The position numbers were made by a program, and so were the translations under genes. From Variovorax sp. WDL1 (GTDB lineage: Bacteria; Pseudomonadota; Gammaproteobacteria; Burkholderiales; Burkholderiaceae_C), in contig NZ_LMTS01000148.1 of assembly GCF_001541225.1 (NCBI RefSeq), positions 17,675 through 81,674 on the forward strand: a DNA stretch of 64,000 nucleotides, read 5' to 3'. Positions 63,201 through 64,000 of the stretch are shown piece after piece. The notes below the pieces were generated by a model. It was given only the letters and a program-made list of their open reading frames with translations, did not search any database and was not told where the DNA came from. Position 1 is the stretch's first letter. Each line of letters begins with the position of its first letter.

Positions 63201-64000
63201 TCAGAGGCCCAGCATCAGCTTCAGGTTCTGCACCGCCGCGCCGCTGGCGCCCTTGCCCAGGTTGTCCAGGCGGGCAATGACGACCGCATGGCGGTGGTCC
63301 TCGTTCGGGAACACGCGGATCTCTAGGTTGTTGGTGTCGTTCAGCGCCAGCGCGTCGAGCTTGCCGTCCTCGGTGGGCGGCAGCACCTTCACGAACTGCT
63401 CCGGCGTGTTGCTCTTGGCGTAGTGCGCCGCCAGCGCCTCCTGCAGCTCACCGGCCCTGGGCTTGCCGGGGAGATCGTCCAGATGCAAGGGCAGCTGCAC
63501 CAGCATGCCCTGCTTGAAGTTGCCCACCGAGGGGATGAACACCGGCCGGCGCGTCAGGCCTGTGTACTTCATGATTTCGGGGATGTGCTTGTGCTTGAGG
63601 CCGAGGGCATAGGTCTCGAACAGCGGCGCTTCGCCCTTTTCGTAAGCCTCGATCATGGTGCGGCCCCCGCCCGAGTAGCCACTGACGGAGGGCAGGGCGA
63701 TGGGATGGCCGGGCGGCAGCAAGCCCGCGTCGACCAGCGGGCGCACGATGGCGATGGCACCGGTCGCATAGCAGCCGGGATTGGCCACGCGCTCGGCCTT
63801 GGCCACCGCGTCCTTCTGCCCGGCCACCAGTTCGGGAAAGCCGAACACCCAGCCCGCGGCGGTGCGATGCGCTGTCGAGGCGTCGATGATCTTGGGACGG
63901 CGGCCCTGGCCTTCGAGCTGGTCGATGAGCGCCACGGATTCGCGTGCCGCGTCGTCGTGCAGGCAGAGCACCACCAGGTCGACGCCCGCCATCAGCTCCC
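63201..64000 (-). CDS. argC: N-acetyl-gamma-glutamyl-phosphate reductase (5' end outside window)
   Basis: The C-terminal ~266 residues of ArgC, which reduces N-acetylglutamyl-phosphate in arginine synthesis. The active-site Cys is in [12 protein letters not shown], and [20 protein letters not shown] is the substrate loop. It is the short ArgC type (about 310 aa when complete), so roughly 40-45 N-terminal residues lie beyond position 64000. The reading frame is open to the window edge. An internal ATG at 63992 is not the true start. Confidence 0.95.
   Translation of the reverse strand, partial: ELMAGVDLVVLCLHDDAARESVALIDQLEGQGRRPKIIDASTAHRTAAGWVFGFPELVAGQKDAVAKAERVANPGCYATGAIAIVRPLVDAGLLPPGHPIALPSVSGYSGGGRTMIEAYEKGEAPLFETYALGLKHKHIPEIMKYTGLTRRPVFIPSVGNFKQGMLVQLPLHLDDLPGKPRAGELQEALAAHYAKSNTPEQFVKVLPPTEDGKLDALALNDTNNLEIRVFPNEDHRHAVVIARLDNLGKGASGAAVQNLKLMLGL

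Overview
The window is GC-rich (roughly 67-70%), densely coding DNA of a Burkholderiales bacterium, most likely a Comamonadaceae member of the Variovorax/Ramlibacter type. Pointers are the LysM-dprA-smg block, a DUF1631 gene, yajC-secD-secF, a fused indolepyruvate ferredoxin oxidoreductase, a Bug-type TctCBA transporter, a TopB with a SWIB tail, a BirA without a repressor domain, and recA-recX. No rRNA, tRNA, CRISPR array, phage or IS element was seen, and no obvious pseudogene.

Layout. 1-8.9 kb is housekeeping: LysM protein, dprA, smg, DUF1631, and secF/secD/yajC on the minus strand. 8.9-16.5 kb holds the ferredoxin oxidoreductase, a divergent Lrp-type regulator with an MFS exporter, an IscR-like regulator that lacks most cluster ligands, and a GAF protein. 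17.6-24.3 kb is a plus-strand operon with a creatininase-family amidohydrolase, an NMT1/SsuA-type ABC importer, an FAD oxidase, a phthalate-dioxygenase-type reductase and a RutR-like TetR regulator; this looks like import and oxidation of a nitrogen compound. 24.8-30.1 kb is a tightly overlapping minus-strand operon for four-carbon sugar acids (ltnD-otnK-otnC-otnI) extended by an amidohydrolase and a RidA protein. 30.2-33.4 kb has two LysR regulators, a small membrane protein, a small paralogous protein and a toxin-antitoxin pair.

33.5-47.7 kb is a C2/acyl-CoA region. It has a ketopantoate-reductase-like protein, an FAH-family hydrolase and a second succinyl-CoA-ligase pair. Then come two formyl-CoA transferases flanking a PAS protein, oxalyl-CoA decarboxylase, a Crp/Fnr regulator, a kinase-like/BON protein, and the TctA-TctB-TctC carboxylate importer. 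The same FNR-spaced palindrome (TTGACC-N2-GGTCAA) lies between oxc and the Crp/Fnr gene and again upstream of tctC. This suggests one regulon covering uptake and oxalate/formyl-CoA chemistry.

47.8-64 kb holds a second copy of the small paralogous protein, dbpA and infA, a protease-dead HtrA-like protein, a sugar isomerase, a class-I glutamine-amidotransferase-type hydrolase, and topB carrying a histone-H1-like linker and a SWIB domain. A SET-domain methyltransferase is transcribed divergently from topB across a 33-bp alternating pyrimidine-purine tract. birA, a TctE/TctD-type two-component system, a MarR regulator, recA-recX and a 5'-truncated argC close the window. The candidates most worth following up are the topB-SWIB/SET pair with its Z-DNA-prone promoter and the predicted Crp/Fnr regulon. 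Domain and family names are my own recognition from sequence; no database search was run.
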